DNA of 64,000 bases from Pseudoalteromonas rubra (GTDB lineage: Bacteria; Pseudomonadota; Gammaproteobacteria; Enterobacterales; Alteromonadaceae). Below, in pieces: positions 43,861-52,602 of the stretch (positions are counted from its first letter, which is position 1; every line of letters begins with the position of its first letter). Location: contig NZ_AHCD03000043.1 in NCBI RefSeq assembly GCF_000238295.3, forward strand, positions 248,001-312,000. Direction: 5' to 3'. The notes under the pieces were generated by a model. The model did not search any database and was not told where the DNA came from. It saw only the letters and a program-made list of their open reading frames with translations. The position numbers and the translations under genes were made by a program.

Positions 43861-44664
43861 GAAATGTCGACGGCGCTGTCAGAGCGGGTCGCGGGACTGA
43901 TTGACGGGGTGAATAAACAGTCTCAGGATTGTGAGCAATCGGCGACAGCCGGGCAGCAAATGCAGCATACGGTTCAGGAGGTGGCAAGTAGTGCGCTGAA
44001 CACTTCGGAGCAGACTCACCAGGTGAGTACACTGACTTCTCAGACTAATCAGCTGGTGGAGCACTGTGCCGATGTTTCGGAACAGCTGGCCGAGGAGATG
44101 GATAAAGTCGGGGAAGTTATGAATGGGTTATCGTCTCAGAGTGAACAGATAGGCAGTGTGCTGGACGTGATCCAGGCCATTGCTGAACAGACCAACTTAC
44201 TGGCATTGAATGCGGCTATTGAGGCGGCGCGAGCTGGTGAATCAGGGCGCGGGTTTGCGGTAGTTGCAGATGAAGTTCGTGGCCTGGCTCAGCGTACTCA
44301 GCAAGCGACAGAAGAAATTGAACAGATGATCAAAGCGCTACAAAGTGGGGTTGGTGAAGCGCAGCAGTCAGTGCAACAAAGTCGTGAGCGTTCTGTCGAT
44401 AACGCCCAGACATCTGAGCGGGCAAAGGGGTCTTTGATCGATGTGTCTGATGCGATTGAACAGATTGTGGCTATGAATACACAGGTGGCGACAGCAGCGG
44501 AGGAGCAGTCGGCGGTGGTTGCACAGATCAGTCAAGCCATTAGTGCCATCAGCGAAGAAGCCAATGGTAATTTGGAACTTAGCCAGGATATTGACGACCG
44601 ATCACAACATCTGGCGAGGTTGGCCGTACAATTGGACGACATTCTGGCGCGTTATCAGGTGTGA
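42514..44664 (+). pseudogene. Methyl-accepting chemotaxis protein, 3' part after the internal duplication
   Basis: Open from an internal ATG at 42514 (the M of 'NAMQAQVERYF') to a TGA at 44664. It repeats the sensor, second membrane segment and HAMP, and then has the MCP signalling domain with the highly conserved tip 'EQTNLLALNAAIEAARAGES' near 44185-44245, and 'GFAVVADEVRGLAQRTQQAT'. It lacks the first membrane segment and a ribosome site, so as written it would not be made properly. No C-terminal receptor-methylation tether pentapeptide is seen. See the N-terminal part. Confidence 0.85.
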
Positions 44665-44716
44665 TTTTTTCACATGAGCCAGAGTGTAGTGGGCGGGTGC
44701 AAAATACTGTATCGGC

Positions 44717-45430
44717 TCACCCCTTGTTACGGGGGGGATCTTTGGTGATATAAGTGGTCTCACCCAGGGGACGGTACAGACTGGGCTTATCTATCTGGAT
44801 GGCAGCCAGACGTTGATATAAATGAGGGATCAGCAAATGCGTAAAGCGACCACCATCATGTATTGTACTGTCCAGCCAGGCATTGAGTTCAGCAGGGTCG
44901 GGTGGCAGGATCAGAGGGCTCGCTTTGTCATGATAGCGGCGCAATTTAGGATGTGCTGGTAAAGTGATGACTGAGCAGGAGTAGTGCTTTTGCCCGCTGT
45001 CCGGGTGGTACCATACTTTATATAATCCGCCTAAACATAATGCCCCGTCTGTGGCGATAAAATCGTAATAATGTTGTGGTTTACCCTGTGCAAACTGGGT
45101 TTCTCCAAAGCCTTTTACCACGATAATACAGCGGCTGTAGTGAAACGGCTGATAGGCAGCACTGCCTTTGACATGCAGTTTGTCATAGCGGCTATTGAAT
45201 GAGGTATATTTAGATGGCTTGAAGCCTTGCCCGGGTTGTGGGTCCAGTAACAACCACCAGGTTGCGTTGCTGAGTTGTCGCTGGCCATTCTCTTCATGCA
45301 CAATACTGATGCTGTCAGTTGCTTTTTTAAAACGGCCAAAGTGCATTGTCTCTTTGGGGTTTGCAATACCTAACCCTGCTAATACCTCGATCACAAAAGG
45401 ATCATCGGTGATATTTAATCGTCCACACAT
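44717..45430 (-). CDS. yedK: SOS response-associated protein, YedK/HMCES family
   Basis: A 237-aa protein with the catalytic Cys2 right after the start Met (MCGRLNI). Family features are 'SKYTSFNSRYDKL' (the N-S/A-R-x-E/D type motif), 'HYSRCIIVVKGFGE', 'ALCLGGLYKVW' and 'KLRRYHDKASPLILPP' (His near 170). The enzyme forms a covalent thiazolidine link with abasic sites in single-stranded DNA and protects them. It is divergent from the LexA-controlled imuA-imuB-dnaE2 operon (180 bases between), which fits DNA-damage biology, although I see no separate LexA box on its own side. Standard N-terminal Met removal would be needed. Confidence 0.9.
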   Translation of the reverse strand: MCGRLNITDDPFVIEVLAGLGIANPKETMHFGRFKKATDSISIVHEENGQRQLSNATWWLLLDPQPGQGFKPSKYTSFNSRYDKLHVKGSAAYQPFHYSRCIIVVKGFGETQFAQGKPQHYYDFIATDGALCLGGLYKVWYHPDSGQKHYSCSVITLPAHPKLRRYHDKASPLILPPDPAELNAWLDSTIHDGGRFTHLLIPHLYQRLAAIQIDKPSLYRPLGETTYITKDPPRNKG

Positions 45431-45581
45431 ACTATGCTCCTGTTGTCTTAATTACTTTAGCTGATTTTGAATGTAACTGCTTGATCTGGATTAAGTGTTT
45501 TATGCTTTTCGGATGCCGGAACACGCCTGCTTAGTACGCGTTACTTACTGCATGCTTGCACTTTGCTCAACAGTAATTATA

Positions 45582-45597
45582 CTGTATAAATATACAG
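45582..45597 (+). promoter_or_regulatory. LexA (SOS) box before imuA
   Basis: CTGTATAAATATACAG fits the E. coli-type consensus CTGT-N8-ACAG with an AT-rich centre. It lies 13 bases before the imuA ATG, so LexA would cover the start region of the promoter or leader. It controls imuA-imuB-dnaE2; its distance to the yedK start is about 150 bases, so joint control is possible but not shown. Confidence 0.9.
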
Positions 45598-45609
45598 TTT
45601 GGGGGTGCT

Positions 45610-46305
45610 ATGAGTAATTTAATTGAACTATTAGAGCGTCAGGATCTGGTATGGCAGGGGGCAGGGCTTGCAAAGCGCCAACAGCAAAATGGGGCAGTTA
45701 CTGCGACGGGGTTTGCTGAATTAGACAAACATCTGCAGGGCGGTTTTCCCAAAGTGGGTGTGGTTGATTTACATACAGAGTTGGGGATTGGTGAACTCAG
45801 GTTGTTATTACCCAGTTTGATACAGCAAGACGGCCTGACTGCGGTCATTACACCCCCTGCGCGGCTGAATGCCGATGCATTACAACGTACCGGCATGGAC
45901 ACCAGTAAACTCCTGGAGATCACTCCCGGATCTCCGCAGGAGGCATTGTGGGCCGCTGAACAATGCTTAAAAAGCGGAGCCTGTAACAGTGTGTTGCTAT
46001 GGCATGGCGAGTTACAGGTACATCAGGTAAAGCGTTTACAACTGGCGGCTAGCACGGGTGAAGCGTGCCTGTATTTACTGCGTCATGAACACCATTGCCA
46101 GGGGACGTTGCCGGTGTCTTTAAGCCTGGGTCTTAGTCCGCATGCGAGTGGCCTGAATATCACCATTAAAAAGCGCCGAGGTGGCTGGGCTCAGTCCCGG
46201 TTTGCATTAGATATGTCACCACACTGGCCTGAACTGACCGAGCACTTCCATACTCAGCGCAAAGAAATTCCGGATACAGTGCGGCAGTATCGTACTGGCG
46301 GATAG
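45610..46305 (+). CDS. imuA: Mutasome protein ImuA
   Basis: A 231-aa RecA-like/SulA-related protein: 'ATGFAELDKHLQGGFPKVGVV' near the start, 'EALWAAEQCLKSGACNSVLLW' in the middle and 'RGGWAQSRFALDMSPHWPEL' at the C-terminus, all typical of ImuA. The Walker A-like site is degenerate. It works with ImuB and DnaE2 in damage-induced mutagenesis. A GGGGGTG region precedes the ATG. The operon is preceded by a LexA box and imuB starts 5 bases later. Confidence 0.92.
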   Translation: MSNLIELLERQDLVWQGAGLAKRQQQNGAVTATGFAELDKHLQGGFPKVGVVDLHTELGIGELRLLLPSLIQQDGLTAVITPPARLNADALQRTGMDTSKLLEITPGSPQEALWAAEQCLKSGACNSVLLWHGELQVHQVKRLQLAASTGEACLYLLRHEHHCQGTLPVSLSLGLSPHASGLNITIKKRRGGWAQSRFALDMSPHWPELTEHFHTQRKEIPDTVRQYRTGG

Positions 46306-46310
46306 TCACC

Positions 46311-47783
46311 ATGACTTTGTGGTTATATTTACATTTTCCTGCTATCCAGCTCGATAAGCTGAAAATCGCAGCGCAGGCGCAACAACCGGATGCTTCACAG
46401 TCCGCTGAGGCGCTCGCAGCATCATCCCGGCCTTGTATTGTTGTGGGAGGGCGAGATAACACAGTGATGCAGCTAGATCAGGCTGCTATGCAGCTGGGGA
46501 TTTCAGAAGGTATGGGACTGGCCGGCGCGGCAGCCCGCAGTCGCGATCTGCTAGTGCATCCGTATGATGAAGCGGATGAAAGCCGGACTATGCGTGAAAT
46601 TGCCCAGTGGTTGTATCTGATCACTGCCGATATTGCCTTATTTGCCCCCCAGGGACTGTTGTTAAAAGTCAGTGGCATGCTGGCTATGTATCGCGATTTA
46701 TCTCACTACCTGGCTACGCTGCGTGCACACCTGGACACTCAGTCATTTAGTTACCGGTATGCGTGCGGTTACTCTCCGGAAGCTGCCAGGCTGTTGGCAC
46801 AGCATCATGGTGCATTAGTGAGTCAGGACTCAGCTGTGCTTGAAAGCGCTTTGCATGGCCTGCCTTTAACGGCTTTATCGCTTCCCTCAAAGCAGCTTGA
46901 ACGGTTACGGCGGGTAGGGTTTAAAACCGTGGCCGATGTGTTTGCTTTGCCTTTAGTCGAGCTGGGTAAACGCTTTGATTGCGAGTTGGTGCAGTATGTG
47001 TCCAGATTACGGGGTAAAGTGCCTCACCCGGTGACTTTTTATCAGCCGGAGCCGGAATTTGAGCGTTATTTACCCCTGTTATATGACATAGAAAATCTCG
47101 ATTGGTTAAACAAGCCGTTACTTAAACTTTTGGTGCAACAGGAGCAGTTTTTACGCTTACGCAACCGTCATGCCAGACAATTAACACTGACTCTGTATCA
47201 ACGGGATGCTGAACCGCAGGTACTGGATATTGGTCGCGCAGAAGGCACAGATCGTGCTGATCTCTGGCTGACCTTGTGTGATCTCAAGTTGAGCAATGTG
47301 ACACTCCATGGCCCAGTACAGGCGATAGGGTTAAAAGTGACCGAGATGAGTCAGCCTGATGAATTGATGCCTGACTTATTTACCGAACGGCGCGGCACCA
47401 TGACACCAGCCGGGCTGGTTGCGTTATTACAGGCTAAGTTAGGAGAGCAGGCAGTACAGGGGCTGACTGTGTGCGATGATCTGCGCCCTGAACTGGCAAG
47501 CGGCTATTGTACGCCATTGAGTGCGCCGGGGGCGTCTTTGTTGGAGAAGCCTGGCAGGCTTATTGCCACAGATTATCTTCGGCCCGCTTTTTTATTACCG
47601 AGCACGCAGCCTTTGCAGCATAAGGTGACGGTCCATCTCGGGCCTGAGCGGATCTGTACTGGCTGGTGGGATGCACATGGGGTCGAGCGTGATTATTTTG
47701 TTGCTCAGGATGAGCAAGGGCGTTGGTTATGGGTATTCAGAGATCGCCAGCAACGGTGGTTTTGCCACGGAGTTTTCAGCTGA
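46311..47783 (+). CDS. imuB: Y-family polymerase-like protein ImuB
   Basis: A 490-aa Y-family polymerase homologue. The catalytic acidic residues of true Y polymerases are absent at the N-terminus ('LWLYLHFPAIQLD' where a D-x-D would be), as is usual for ImuB, so it is a scaffold rather than a polymerase. A helix-hairpin-helix region ('LERLRRVGFKTVADVFALPL') and the little-finger-type C-terminus are present. It bridges ImuA, DnaE2 and the beta clamp. Its TGA overlaps the dnaE2 ATG (TGATG at 47781-47785). Confidence 0.93.
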   Translation: MTLWLYLHFPAIQLDKLKIAAQAQQPDASQSAEALAASSRPCIVVGGRDNTVMQLDQAAMQLGISEGMGLAGAAARSRDLLVHPYDEADESRTMREIAQWLYLITADIALFAPQGLLLKVSGMLAMYRDLSHYLATLRAHLDTQSFSYRYACGYSPEAARLLAQHHGALVSQDSAVLESALHGLPLTALSLPSKQLERLRRVGFKTVADVFALPLVELGKRFDCELVQYVSRLRGKVPHPVTFYQPEPEFERYLPLLYDIENLDWLNKPLLKLLVQQEQFLRLRNRHARQLTLTLYQRDAEPQVLDIGRAEGTDRADLWLTLCDLKLSNVTLHGPVQAIGLKVTEMSQPDELMPDLFTERRGTMTPAGLVALLQAKLGEQAVQGLTVCDDLRPELASGYCTPLSAPGASLLEKPGRLIATDYLRPAFLLPSTQPLQHKVTVHLGPERICTGWWDAHGVERDYFVAQDEQGRWLWVFRDRQQRWFCHGVFS

Positions 47784-50700
47784 TGGCCGCGCATAAATCG
47801 ACCATGTTCACACTGCCTGCTACGCGAGTAGAGCATGAACAGCAAGCTCTTCAGCATGCAGGGGAGCCACCAGGAGGGATTAAGCAGCCTGGCTATGCAG
47901 AGCTGTTTTGTCAAACTAACTTCTCTTTTTTACAAGGGGCATCCCGTCCGGAAGAGTTGGTGAGACAGGCCGGTTTCCTTGCCTATACTGCGCTGGCCAT
48001 CACTGACGAATGTTCACTGGCTGGGGTGGTGAGAGCCTATACACTGATTAAAAACCAGCAATTGGATTTACAACTGATAGTAGGCAGCCTGATGCGTTTT
48101 GAAACGCTGGAGGTGGTGTTGTTATGCCCGGATAAAGCGGCATACAGTGAGCTGTGTAGGGTGATCACCAATGCCCGGCGACGCGCTGAGAAAGGTCATT
48201 ATCGGTTAGCGGAGTGGGACTTATTGTCGTTGCGTCATTGTCTGCTTATCTGGTTACCAGCAGGCAATGAGCAGGATGAGCAGTGGGGGGCCTGGCTGGC
48301 ACGTCATCATGAAGGTCGCAGCTGGTTAGGCATACAGCGACATTTGGTCAATCAGGAACAGCGTTTTATTCATCACTGTGAAACGCTGGCAGCACGTTAT
48401 CAATTGCCTGTCACGGCGTGTGGTGGGGTATTAATGCACCACAGTGAGCGGCTCAGATTGCAACATACACTGACGGCGATCCGCCTGAATCAGCCGATTG
48501 AGCAGGTTAAAGGTTCATTACTTGCGAATGCTGAGCGGGCGCTGCGTAGCCGGGAAAAGCTGAGCAAGTTGTTTAAGGCCCCCTGGCTGGCTGAGTCGTT
48601 ACGCATTGCAAAGCGGTGTACCTTTGATTTGGGATCGCTGCGTTATCAGTATCCTGCGGAGCTGGTTCCTGAAGGCAAAACGGCTATGCAGCATTTACGT
48701 GAGCTGGTAGAGGTCGGGCAGCAGCGGCGCTTTGCGCAAGGTGTCCCTGATGAAATTGCTGAGACCATAAACAAAGAGCTGGCACTAATTGAGGAGCTAG
48801 ACTACCCCTATTTTTTTCTTACTATTCATGATCTGGTGTGTTTTGCGCGTAGCAAAGGGATTTTGTATCAGGGGCGGGGCTCAGCGGCCAACTCCGTGGT
48901 GTGCTATTGCCTGGAGATCACTGCGGTTGATCCCCGTCAGGTGTCAGTGTTGTTTGAGCGCTTTATCAGTAAAGAGCGCAATGAACCGCCAGACATAGAC
49001 GTTGACTTTGAACATGAGCGCCGCGAAGAGGTGATCCAGTACATTTATCACAAATATGGCCGTAAACGTGCTGCGCTGGCTGCAACGGTGATCAGTTATC
49101 GCTTTAAAAGTGCAGTCAGAGATGTAGGTAAAGCCCTGGGGATTGAAGCAACCCAGCTTGATTACTTTATTCGCAATGTCAATCGCCGTGATCGGGGGCA
49201 AAACTGGCAGACCCAGTTAGCCGAGCTGGGCTTGCAGCCAGAGTCGCTCAAAGGACAGCAATTTATTTCACTGGTCGAAGAAATCATGGGTTTTCCCCGC
49301 CATCTTTCACAGCATGTGGGGGGCTTTGTGATCTCAGCTGGCCCCTTGCATGATCTGGTCCCCATTGAAAATGCGGCTATGGCGGAGCGCACGGTTATTC
49401 AGTGGGATAAGGACGACCTGGAAAGCCTCAAACTGCTTAAGGTCGATGTGCTGGCGCTGGGAATGTTGAGTGCCATTCGTAAAACGTTTTCGCTCATCGC
49501 ACAGCATACATCAAGAGAGCTGGATCTGGCTGAGTTAACCCGTATGGGCGACGACCCTCAGGTATACAAGATGCTCCAGCGTGCAGATACCGTCGGCGTA
49601 TTTCAGATAGAATCCCGGGCGCAAATGAGCATGTTGCCTCGGTTGAAGCCTAAGTGTTATTACGATTTGGTGATCCAGATAGCGATTGTCAGGCCGGGGC
49701 CAATTCAGGGCGACATGGTGCACCCTTTTCTGAAGCGCCGTAATGGTGAAGAAGCTATCACTTACCCTTCGGAGCCTGTGAAAGCCGTGCTGTCACGTAC
49801 CATGGGGGTGCCTATCTTTCAGGAGCAGGTGATTAAGCTGGCGATGGCTGCAGCCGGGTTTTCAGGTGGGGAGGCAGATCAACTACGCCGGGCCATGGCT
49901 TCATGGAAAAAAAGCGGCGAACTGATGCAGTTTAAAGAGAAGCTGATCAGCGGTATGCAGCAGCGGGGTTATGAGGTCAGCTTTGCAGAACGTATTTTTG
50001 AGCAGATCTGTGGCTTTGGCGAGTACGGATTTCCGGAAAGCCATTCAGCCTCATTTGCTGTGCTGGCTTATGCATCTGCCTGGCTGAAGTACTACTATCC
50101 AGCCATGTTTTATACCGCTTTGCTAAACAGTCTGCCAATGGGGTTTTACAGTGCCTCTCAGCTCATTCAGGATGCCAGACGCCATCAGGTTGAGGTGCTG
50201 CCTGTGTGCGTGAATGCCTCCGAGTATGATCATCATATTTTCCAACAGCACGACAAGTTTGCGATCCGGCTTGGCCTGCGCCTGGTTAAAGGGTTACAGC
50301 GCAACAGCGCAGAGCAGCTGCTGGCAGATCGTCCTGAAAGTGGCTTTGCTGATATGCAAGCATTACAGCGCCTTGGGTTGCCGGGTCATGCATTGGAGAG
50401 CCTGGCGTCCGCCAATGCACTTAAAGTGTTACAGGGCGACCGCTATGCTGCGCGTTGGGCGTTGATGGACCAGGAGCAAACGCTCCCCTTGTTTGCCGAG
50501 TCCTCAGTGGCTGAGGTGTCATCGTGTGCTTTTCAGCCGGGTGACATGGATGATCTGGTGGAAGACTATGCTGCATTGGGACTTACCCTGGGAAAACACC
50601 CGGTGACCTTGCTTGATAATGCCGGTAAACTTGGCCGCTTTACCCGCATGACAGCGCTCAGTGCCTGCCGTCATAAATCCCTGGTAACCGTAATAGGTGT

Positions 50701-50959
50701 GGTCACTGGCAAACAGGCGCCCGGCACTGCTGGTGGCGTGACTTTTTTTACGCTGGAAGATGATACTGGGAATATCAATGTGGTGGTCTGGGCTGGTACT
50801 GCACGCGCTCAGAAGCAGGCGTATCTCAGTGCTAAATTACTCGAAGTAAAAGGCATTGTTGAAAAAGAAGGTGAGGTTATTCATGTCATTGCTGGCAGAT
50901 TGATCGACCGCAGCGAGATACTGGGCACGTTACATAGTAAATCACGCGATTTTCATTGA
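47783..50959 (+). CDS. dnaE2: Error-prone DNA polymerase DnaE2 (ImuC)
   Basis: A 1058-aa C-family polymerase. The ATG at 47783 overlaps the imuB stop; the frame extends 20 codons upstream inside imuB. PHP domain at the N-terminus ('YAELFCQTNFSFLQGASRPE'), the catalytic acidic motif 'PPDIDVDFEHERR' near 403, 'VGVFQIESRAQMSMLPRLKP', 'RPGPIQGDMVHPFLKRR' and 'GFPESHSASFAVLAYASAW' are hallmarks of DnaE2. The C-terminus has an OB fold ('VTFFTLEDDTGNINVVVW'). Length is typical (DnaE2 about 1030-1080 aa). It carries out damage-induced translesion synthesis with ImuA and ImuB. Confidence 0.95.
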   Translation: MAAHKSTMFTLPATRVEHEQQALQHAGEPPGGIKQPGYAELFCQTNFSFLQGASRPEELVRQAGFLAYTALAITDECSLAGVVRAYTLIKNQQLDLQLIVGSLMRFETLEVVLLCPDKAAYSELCRVITNARRRAEKGHYRLAEWDLLSLRHCLLIWLPAGNEQDEQWGAWLARHHEGRSWLGIQRHLVNQEQRFIHHCETLAARYQLPVTACGGVLMHHSERLRLQHTLTAIRLNQPIEQVKGSLLANAERALRSREKLSKLFKAPWLAESLRIAKRCTFDLGSLRYQYPAELVPEGKTAMQHLRELVEVGQQRRFAQGVPDEIAETINKELALIEELDYPYFFLTIHDLVCFARSKGILYQGRGSAANSVVCYCLEITAVDPRQVSVLFERFISKERNEPPDIDVDFEHERREEVIQYIYHKYGRKRAALAATVISYRFKSAVRDVGKALGIEATQLDYFIRNVNRRDRGQNWQTQLAELGLQPESLKGQQFISLVEEIMGFPRHLSQHVGGFVISAGPLHDLVPIENAAMAERTVIQWDKDDLESLKLLKVDVLALGMLSAIRKTFSLIAQHTSRELDLAELTRMGDDPQVYKMLQRADTVGVFQIESRAQMSMLPRLKPKCYYDLVIQIAIVRPGPIQGDMVHPFLKRRNGEEAITYPSEPVKAVLSRTMGVPIFQEQVIKLAMAAAGFSGGEADQLRRAMASWKKSGELMQFKEKLISGMQQRGYEVSFAERIFEQICGFGEYGFPESHSASFAVLAYASAWLKYYYPAMFYTALLNSLPMGFYSASQLIQDARRHQVEVLPVCVNASEYDHHIFQQHDKFAIRLGLRLVKGLQRNSAEQLLADRPESGFADMQALQRLGLPGHALESLASANALKVLQGDRYAARWALMDQEQTLPLFAESSVAEVSSCAFQPGDMDDLVEDYAALGLTLGKHPVTLLDNAGKLGRFTRMTALSACRHKSLVTVIGVVTGKQAPGTAGGVTFFTLEDDTGNINVVVWAGTARAQKQAYLSAKLLEVKGIVEKEGEVIHVIAGRLIDRSEILGTLHSKSRDFH

Positions 50960-50993
50960 GTGCATCATATGCTGTATAGAGCTGGCGTTATAA

Positions 50994-51023
50994 ATTAAAG
51001 GTAACCAACAGGCTACCTTTAAT
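50994..51023. terminator. Bidirectional terminator between dnaE2 and the beta-helix gene
   Basis: Perfect 10-bp inverted repeat ATTAAAGGTA / TACCTTTAAT with a 10-base loop, between two converging genes. Confidence 0.75.
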
Positions 51024-51062
51024 GATTTACCATTATCTGCCAGCTAGCAGCGTATACTTCAA

Positions 51063-52400
51063 TTAATGAATACGCTCTAATGTTACCTTACCGCCAGACA
51101 GGCCACCGCCGCCATTGTAATCCAGTTTAGCGTAAATTTTGCCACCATCGACCTTGAATTTGATACGGCCAACACCTGATGTGTGATGTACTTTGGCGTA
51201 TTGACTTGCGCCATTCCAGTTGAAAATAGCGTATTCTTCCAGCACAGGCTCATAGCCATCTCGAATACCTGAGATCATCACTTTATAGGCACTGTTACCT
51301 GCAATCGCCATATGTGCGGGTAATGCAATCCAGCTACTGTTTGCAGGTAAACTGATGCTGGCTGTAAGTTTGCCTGGTAAATAGGTTGAATCAGAGTCTG
51401 CGCTTGTTGTTCCACCAATGGCCGGGACATGGCCTTTCACTTTGGTGTTTTTCAGAATCACATTGTGTTGCCACCAGTCCTGACCGGTCATGCCATTTAC
51501 TGTGATCACACCGCCGTTATCGGCTTCAATCACTGTGCGGTAACGATTATTACCGGCACCACCTTGCGCAAAAACACCGTTAATATCAAGTGTTCTGGAA
51601 TTTTTAACCTTAAATACGGTTTTCACGCCTTCAGCATAGAAGTTGCTGATTTGATTATTCCAGGTTTTGTGTTCCGCGGGCCCGTAGATCTCAACACCCA
51701 CTTGAGAATTCTGAACGGTTGAGTTTGTGATATTGCTGCCCATAGCTGCAAGTTTGATACCCGTGTGTGAGCCTTCAACATACACGTTGTCGAATACGTT
51801 GACATTGTTAAACCAGCCGTTTGGTTCAATATTCCAGTACGCCGGATCACTCCCATTACCATGTAAATGAATGCCATAATTGACGTTGGCAATAAACAGA
51901 TCCTCAAAGCGGCTCCAGATCACCCATTTACCGTAAATACCATTATCAAACCCGGAAATATCCAGTTTAGAGAAATTTGAGCGATAAGATGCAAATGGGA
52001 TATCAATTGCAGTGCCTTGCTTAAAGCTTGCCGTTTGGACCAGAGCCAGATCATGGACTTCTACATTATGCGCTACTTTCAGCAGGCTGATATTGGCATT
52101 GGTCGTCAGTCGCGACAGATTACGCTTCTCACCATATAACTTAACCCTTGAGTTGTGGGAGCCCTTTACACGTGTTACATCCAGCGTGCTAGAAACATTA
52201 AAAGTACCTGCTGGGATGTAGACACTTTTATCATTCTGTACCGCGTAATCTATGGCAGCCTGAATTTGCGCTGAGTCATCACGGTTATCGTTGGCAATGG
52301 CACCAAAACGTGAGTCAGTGATTGAAATGGTGTCTGCGTCCAGTGCGGCCGCGGAGGAGGAGATCAGCACAAGACCGATCAAAGAAACCTTGTAGTTCAT
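51063..52400 (-). CDS. Secreted right-handed beta-helix protein (pectate-lyase-3 type)
   Basis: A 445-aa protein with a signal peptide (MNYKVSLIGLVLISSSAAAL). The N-terminus matches the Pectate_lyase_3 entry region: 'FGAIANDNRDDSAQIQAAIDYAV' followed by 'KSVYIPAGTFNVSSTL'. Repeated short beta-strand turns with Asn ladders follow ('IHLHGNGSD', 'VFDNVYVEGSHTGIKL', 'NITNSTVQNSQVGVEIYG'). The C-terminal 110 residues form a different, probably beta-sandwich module ('SSWIALPAHMAIAGNSAYKVMI') ending in a Gly-rich 'NGGGGLSGGKVTLERIH'. It may be a polysaccharide lyase/hydrolase or a phage tailspike-like protein. Substrate unknown. It is monocistronic. Confidence 0.8.
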   Translation of the reverse strand: MNYKVSLIGLVLISSSAAALDADTISITDSRFGAIANDNRDDSAQIQAAIDYAVQNDKSVYIPAGTFNVSSTLDVTRVKGSHNSRVKLYGEKRNLSRLTTNANISLLKVAHNVEVHDLALVQTASFKQGTAIDIPFASYRSNFSKLDISGFDNGIYGKWVIWSRFEDLFIANVNYGIHLHGNGSDPAYWNIEPNGWFNNVNVFDNVYVEGSHTGIKLAAMGSNITNSTVQNSQVGVEIYGPAEHKTWNNQISNFYAEGVKTVFKVKNSRTLDINGVFAQGGAGNNRYRTVIEADNGGVITVNGMTGQDWWQHNVILKNTKVKGHVPAIGGTTSADSDSTYLPGKLTASISLPANSSWIALPAHMAIAGNSAYKVMISGIRDGYEPVLEEYAIFNWNGASQYAKVHHTSGVGRIKFKVDGGKIYAKLDYNGGGGLSGGKVTLERIH

Positions 52401-52550
52401 AATTATCCTTATAAGTTAGATGAAAATATCCAGATAAAAGCTGGGCTATTACCCATTCAAGATACTAATCAGCATAAGGACAAAGTGCACGACTTTATTT
52501 TAATTAAGGTGCGTTTATTAAGCCTGAATCGAATGCAATCAGCACATATA

Positions 52551-52578
52551 AAAATGACAGGCGTGCACCTGTCATTTT
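52551..52578. terminator. Terminator downstream of chemoreceptor gene A
   Basis: Perfect 11-bp stem AAAATGACAGG / CCTGTCATTTT with a 6-base loop, 25 bases from the stop of the minus-strand gene at 52603. Confidence 0.8.
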
Positions 52579-52602
52579 AAGCGTCATATTGCATTAACAG
52601 CA

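Noticed and set aside
45431..45581. Separate LexA box for the yedK gene
   Set aside because: No CTGT-N8-ACAG match found on the yedK side; only the imuA-proximal box is convincing.
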